Shown here: positions 5,394 through 8,105 of the stretch, in pieces | Layout: each line of letters starts with the position of its first letter | How positions within the stretch are numbered: position 1 is the stretch's first letter | DNA from: an uncultured Eubacteriales bacterium | GTDB lineage: Bacteria; Bacillota; Clostridia; Oscillospirales; Oscillospiraceae | Length of the DNA: 8,105 nt | Direction of reading: 5' to 3' | Assembly: GCA_900552725.1 (NCBI GenBank) | Contig: USAT01000085.1 | Coordinates: 1-8,105 of the forward strand | Position numbers and translations under genes: made by a program | Notes under the pieces: model-generated | What the model saw: the letters and a program-made list of their open reading frames with translations, nothing else | The model's database searches: none | Told to the model about the DNA's origin: nothing

Positions 5394-5882
5394 ATGTCTG
5401 TTGAAAAAGTAAGAGCCTATCTGGAGCCCTACGGCGTGACCGACCGTATCCGTGAGTTCGACGTATCCAGCGCCACGGTGGAGTTGGCCGCCCTGGCCGT
5501 GGGCGTAGAGGGCGCCCGCATCGCCAAGACCCTCAGCTTCAAGGTGGGGGAGGATCCCATCCTGATCGTGGCCGCCGGCGACGCCAAGGTGGACAACAGC
5601 AAGTATAAGCATTTCTTCGGCGCCAAGGCCAAGATGCTGACCGCCGAGGAGGCGGTGGAGCACATCGGCCACGCCGTGGGCGGCGTGTGCCCCTTTGCCC
5701 TGCCCGACGATGTCAAGACCTATCTGGACGTGTCCCTGAAGCGGTTCGAGACGGTGTTCCCCGCCGTGGGCAGCGCCGCCAGCGCCATCGAGCTGACCTG
5801 CGACGAGCTGGAGCGCTGCTGCGGCAAAAATTTCGTCCAATGGGTGGACGTATGCAAGGGCTGGCAGGCCGAGGAAGCGTAA
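5394..5882 (+). CDS. YbaK/EbsC-family aminoacyl-tRNA deacylase
   Basis: The 162-residue protein has the length and motifs of the single-domain YbaK/EbsC family. These include RIAKTLSFKV with the conserved lysine K45, the strand ILIVAAGDAKVDNSK (about 56-70), and GGVCPFALPDDVKTYLDVSLKRF in the second half. Family members remove wrongly attached amino acids from tRNA in trans, for example Cys or Ala from tRNA-Pro. The specificity of this one cannot be read from sequence. It should be cytoplasmic and act with a prolyl- or other aminoacyl-tRNA synthetase encoded elsewhere. AAAGGAG lies 9 bases before the ATG. Its TAA directly abuts the ATG of the next gene, pointing to co-transcription and probably coupled translation. 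I leave the symbol blank because YbaK, ProX-like and EbsC subgroups cannot be separated by eye. Confidence 0.92.
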   Translation: MSVEKVRAYLEPYGVTDRIREFDVSSATVELAALAVGVEGARIAKTLSFKVGEDPILIVAAGDAKVDNSKYKHFFGAKAKMLTAEEAVEHIGHAVGGVCPFALPDDVKTYLDVSLKRFETVFPAVGSAASAIELTCDELERCCGKNFVQWVDVCKGWQAEEA

Positions 5883-6971
5883 ATGGTACGGATTCTGCAC
5901 GCGGCGGACTTCCATCTGGACAGCGCTTTCACTGGCCTGGACGAGCAGCGTGCCCGCCAGCGCCGCCAGGAGAGCCGCGATCTGGCCCGCCGCATGGTGG
6001 AGTACGCCAACGACCATGACGTACAGCTGATGCTGCTGTCCGGCGACCTGTTCGACAGTGACAGTGTCTACGGCCAGACGGCGGAGGAGCTGGCGGCAGC
6101 CTTCGTGGCGTTCCGGGGCGAGATCGTCATCGCCCCCGGCAATCACGACTGCTATACCGCCGCGTCCCCCTATGCCCGCACCCTGTGGCCGGAGAACGTC
6201 CATATCTTCACCGCACCCTACATGACCCGCATGGCCTTCCCCCAGTACGGCTGCACCGTGTACGGCGCGGCCTTCACGGCGCCGGAGGCGTCGGAGAGCG
6301 CCGCGCTGGAGGGCGTGGCCGCGGGAGACGAGGGTGTGGCCATCGGCCTTCTGCACGGCGAGGTGGGGGTGAAGGACAGCCGCCACCGGCCCATCCCACT
6401 GCCCCAGATCGCCAGAAGCGGCCTGGACTATCTGGCCCTGGGCCATGTCCACGCCTGCTCCGGCGTCCAGACGGCGGGCGCCACCGCCTATGCCTACCCC
6501 GGCTGCCCCGAGGGACGGGGCTTCGACGAGCTGGGGGACAAGGGCTTCCTGATGGGCGAGGTGGACAAGGGCAGCGTGAAGCTGCGGTTCATCCCCTTCG
6601 CCCGGCGGCGCTATGAGATCCTGACGGTGGACGTGACGGAGCAGGAGCCGCTGGCGGCCATCCGGGCGGCGCTGCCCGCTCGCACGGAACGGGATATCTA
6701 CCGCATCCTGCTGACCGGTGAGACCGACGGCGGCGTGGATATCCCCGCCATCACCGACGAGCTGGCGTCCCGGTTCTATGCCCTGGAGGTGCGGGACCGC
6801 ACCACGGTGCGCCGTGATATCTGGGACGGCTGCGGCGACGATTCCCTGCGGGGCCTGTTCCTGCAGAAAATGCGCCAGCGGTACGACGCCGCGCAGGACG
6901 ACGCGGAGCGCCGGACGGTCCAGCAGGCGGTGCGGTTTGCCCTGGCCGCCATGGAAAACCGGGATATGTGA
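5883..6971 (+). CDS. SbcD/YhaO-type metallophosphoesterase, DNA repair exonuclease family
   Basis: The 362-residue protein shows the calcineurin-like nuclease motifs in order: ADFHLDS (D9, H11), LSGDLFDSD (D55), APGNHDCY (N87, H88, D89), LLHGEVG (H158) and LALGHVHA (H188, H190). These bind two metal ions in SbcD, Mre11 and Bacillus YhaO. PGCPEGRGFDE (about 205-215) after the last motif is typical of the YhaO branch. The phosphoesterase domain covers about 1-235; the rest (about 240-362) is a less conserved cap and tail region that normally contacts the ATPase partner. The role is probably nuclease action on DNA ends, inferred from the family. The usual next gene, an SbcC/YhaN-type ATPase, is absent: ansA follows instead. 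The start ATG immediately follows the deacylase TAA, with GAGGAA (5871-5876) as ribosome binding site inside the upstream gene. No motif residue is missing. Confidence 0.9.
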   Translation: MVRILHAADFHLDSAFTGLDEQRARQRRQESRDLARRMVEYANDHDVQLMLLSGDLFDSDSVYGQTAEELAAAFVAFRGEIVIAPGNHDCYTAASPYARTLWPENVHIFTAPYMTRMAFPQYGCTVYGAAFTAPEASESAALEGVAAGDEGVAIGLLHGEVGVKDSRHRPIPLPQIARSGLDYLALGHVHACSGVQTAGATAYAYPGCPEGRGFDELGDKGFLMGEVDKGSVKLRFIPFARRRYEILTVDVTEQEPLAAIRAALPARTERDIYRILLTGETDGGVDIPAITDELASRFYALEVRDRTTVRRDIWDGCGDDSLRGLFLQKMRQRYDAAQDDAERRTVQQAVRFALAAMENRDM

Positions 6972-7006
6972 GCATGCGCCAAAGTATTTTGACGGAGGAG
7001 AAGACC

Positions 7007-7999
7007 ATGAAGAACATCCTGATGATCGGCACCGGCGGCACCATCGCCAGTGAGATGACGCCGGACGGCCTGACCCCGGAGCTGAACAGCACGCAGCTCC
7101 TGTCCTTTGTCCCCAAGGTGGGCGAGCTGTGCCATGTGGACTGCATCCAGGTGTACAGCCTGGACAGCACCAATCTGGAGCCCCGCCACTGGCTGGGGGG
7201 GGCCAACGCCATCCGGGAGAACTATGACCGGTACGACGGCTTCGTCATCAGCCACGGCACCGACACCATGGCCTATACGGCGGCGGCACTCAGCTATCTG
7301 GTCCAGGGCAGCCCCAAGCCCATCGTGCTGACCGGCGCCCAGAAGCCCATCTGGTTCGACGGCACCGACTCCAAGCGGAATCTCACCGACGCGTTTCTGT
7401 ATGCCTGCCGCGGCTGCGGCGGCGTGCAGATCGTCTTTAACGGCAAGGTCATCCTGGGCACCCGCGCCCGCAAGACCTGCTCCAAGAGCTTCCAGGCATT
7501 CTCCAGCGTCAACCACCCCGACCTGGCGGTGGTGCAGGACGACCATCTTCTGCAGTACATGTCCTGCCCGGTGGCGGAGAAACCCACGTTCTATGACAAG
7601 CTGGACGGCAATGTGGGGCTGCTGAAGCTGATCCCCGGCACAAAGCCGGAGTTGGTGGCGTTCATGACCCAACACTACGACGGAGTAATCATCGAGAGCT
7701 TCGGCGTGGGCGGCCTGCCGGAGTACGGCAACCTGTACGAGATCCTCCGCGCCGCCGTGGAGCGGGGCAAGATCATCGTCATGACCACCCAGGTGCCCAA
7801 CGAGGGCAGCGACCTGACGGTGTACCATGTGGGCGGACGGCTGAAGCAGAACCTGCGCCTGCTGGAGGCCTACGACATGACCACGGAGGCGGCGGTGGCC
7901 AAGCTCATGTGGATCATGGGCCAGACCCACGACTTCGCGGCGGTGGAGAAGCTGTTCTACGCCCCGGTGGCCCGGGATATTTTGTATAGTAACGAGTGA
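7007..7999 (+). CDS. ansA: Type I L-asparaginase (cytoplasmic)
   Basis: The 330-residue protein hydrolyses L-asparagine to aspartate and ammonia. The N-terminal motif MIGTGGTIAS contains the nucleophile T12, and the second motif SHGTDTMAYTAAAL contains T85 and D86. DSTN at 53-56 matches the substrate-binding aspartate-serine region, and K156 in the RARK segment before FQAFSS is the likely catalytic lysine. The C-terminal domain has ESFGVGGLP and TTQVPNEGSDLTVYHVGG. The length and lack of a signal peptide fit the intracellular AnsA class rather than the secreted type II enzyme. The ATG at 7007 is preferred because GGAGGAG (6994-7000) ends 6 bases before it and the conserved strand starts at residue 2; the in-frame GTG at 6968 overlaps the upstream gene and adds 13 unconserved residues. 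It sits 35 bases after the nuclease gene and is probably the last gene of the ymdB operon. Tandem stops TGA TAA end it. Confidence 0.95.
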   Translation: MKNILMIGTGGTIASEMTPDGLTPELNSTQLLSFVPKVGELCHVDCIQVYSLDSTNLEPRHWLGGANAIRENYDRYDGFVISHGTDTMAYTAAALSYLVQGSPKPIVLTGAQKPIWFDGTDSKRNLTDAFLYACRGCGGVQIVFNGKVILGTRARKTCSKSFQAFSSVNHPDLAVVQDDHLLQYMSCPVAEKPTFYDKLDGNVGLLKLIPGTKPELVAFMTQHYDGVIIESFGVGGLPEYGNLYEILRAAVERGKIIVMTTQVPNEGSDLTVYHVGGRLKQNLRLLEAYDMTTEAAVAKLMWIMGQTHDFAAVEKLFYAPVARDILYSNE

Positions 8000-8002
8000 T
8001 AA

Positions 8003-8020
8003 GGCCGCCTTACGGCGGCC
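8003..8020 (+). terminator. GC-only hairpin after ansA, weak terminator candidate
   Basis: GGCCGCC (8003-8009) pairs perfectly with GGCGGCC (8014-8020) around TTAC, directly after the tandem stop codons of ansA. No T-tract follows; the next bases are the purine heptamers of repeat copy B. Transcript end protection or termination aided by the following hairpins is possible, but a classic intrinsic terminator is not supported. Confidence 0.4.
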
Positions 8021-8022
8021 GG

Positions 8023-8105
8023 TGAAAAGTGAAGAGAGAAAAGTGAAAAACTTCGGTGTGCCGCTGCGGCGGCACAATTTTGATTATGCCGCCGCAGGCG
8101 GCATA
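8023..8105 (+). repeat. Heptamer-array plus hairpin element, copy B (continues past the window)
   Basis: Four heptamers (TGAAAAG, TGAAGAG, AGAAAAG, TGAAAAA; 8023-8050) lead into TTCGGTGTGCCGC (8052-8064). A 7-bp hairpin GTGCCGC/GCGGCAC (8058-8064, 8069-8075, loop TGCG) follows. After an AT-rich link comes a perfect 9-bp hairpin TATGCCGCC/GGCGGCATA (8085-8093, 8097-8105, loop GCA), which reaches the last base of the window. Copy A at 4137-4189 has the same order of parts, also just after a gene on the same strand. Confidence 0.75.

Noticed and set aside
5370..6452. 360-codon minus-strand frame opposite the deacylase and nuclease genes
   Set aside because: Same artefact: it mirrors two genes with clear family motifs and contains no recognisable motif of its own.
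6776..8077. 433-codon minus-strand frame opposite ansA
   Set aside because: It is antisense to a clear asparaginase and starts inside a repeat element. No ribosome binding site or domain supports it.

Overview
The window looks like a core-genome segment of a high-GC, Gram-positive anaerobe of the Clostridia, most like the Oscillospiraceae and relatives. This rests on the gene set (RNase Y, YmdB, a signal-less SH3 amidase, a lipoprotein with an Amidase_6 domain, type I asparaginase), strong AGGAGG-type ribosome binding sites, canonical sigma-A promoters and intergenic GGCGGC hairpins. No phage, IS transposase, CRISPR array, tRNA or rRNA gene is visible.

Layout. At the left edge a PUA-type rRNA methyltransferase gene runs leftward out of the window (1-210, minus). 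Its promoter lies in a 102-base divergent spacer shared with an amidase gene (313-1056, plus). A near-consensus promoter (1119-1147) then drives rny (1281-2834). An 11-bp hairpin lies just past the predicted transcription start. After a 66-base gap holding a GC-rich stem-loop comes a lipoprotein with a C-terminal cysteine-amidase domain (2901-4139). A 431-base non-coding island (4140-4570) follows, made of purine-rich heptamers, several GC-rich hairpins, an intrinsic terminator and a promoter. Next is a probable four-gene operon: ymdB (4571-5356), a YbaK/EbsC-type deacylase (5394-5882), an SbcD/YhaO-type nuclease (5883-6971) and ansA (7007-7999). The window ends in a second copy of the heptamer-hairpin element.

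How the genes fit together. rny and ymdB are often direct neighbours in Firmicutes and both relate to RNA or signalling turnover. Here they are separated by the lipoprotein gene and the repeat island. The downstream operon combines two metallophosphoesterases, a tRNA-editing factor and an asparaginase, which looks like housekeeping co-transcription rather than one pathway. The least explained material is the non-coding repeat family: two copies of a heptamer-array plus hairpin element, each just after a gene, and a nested inverted repeat with compensatory differences. I see no evidence for a new multi-gene system.
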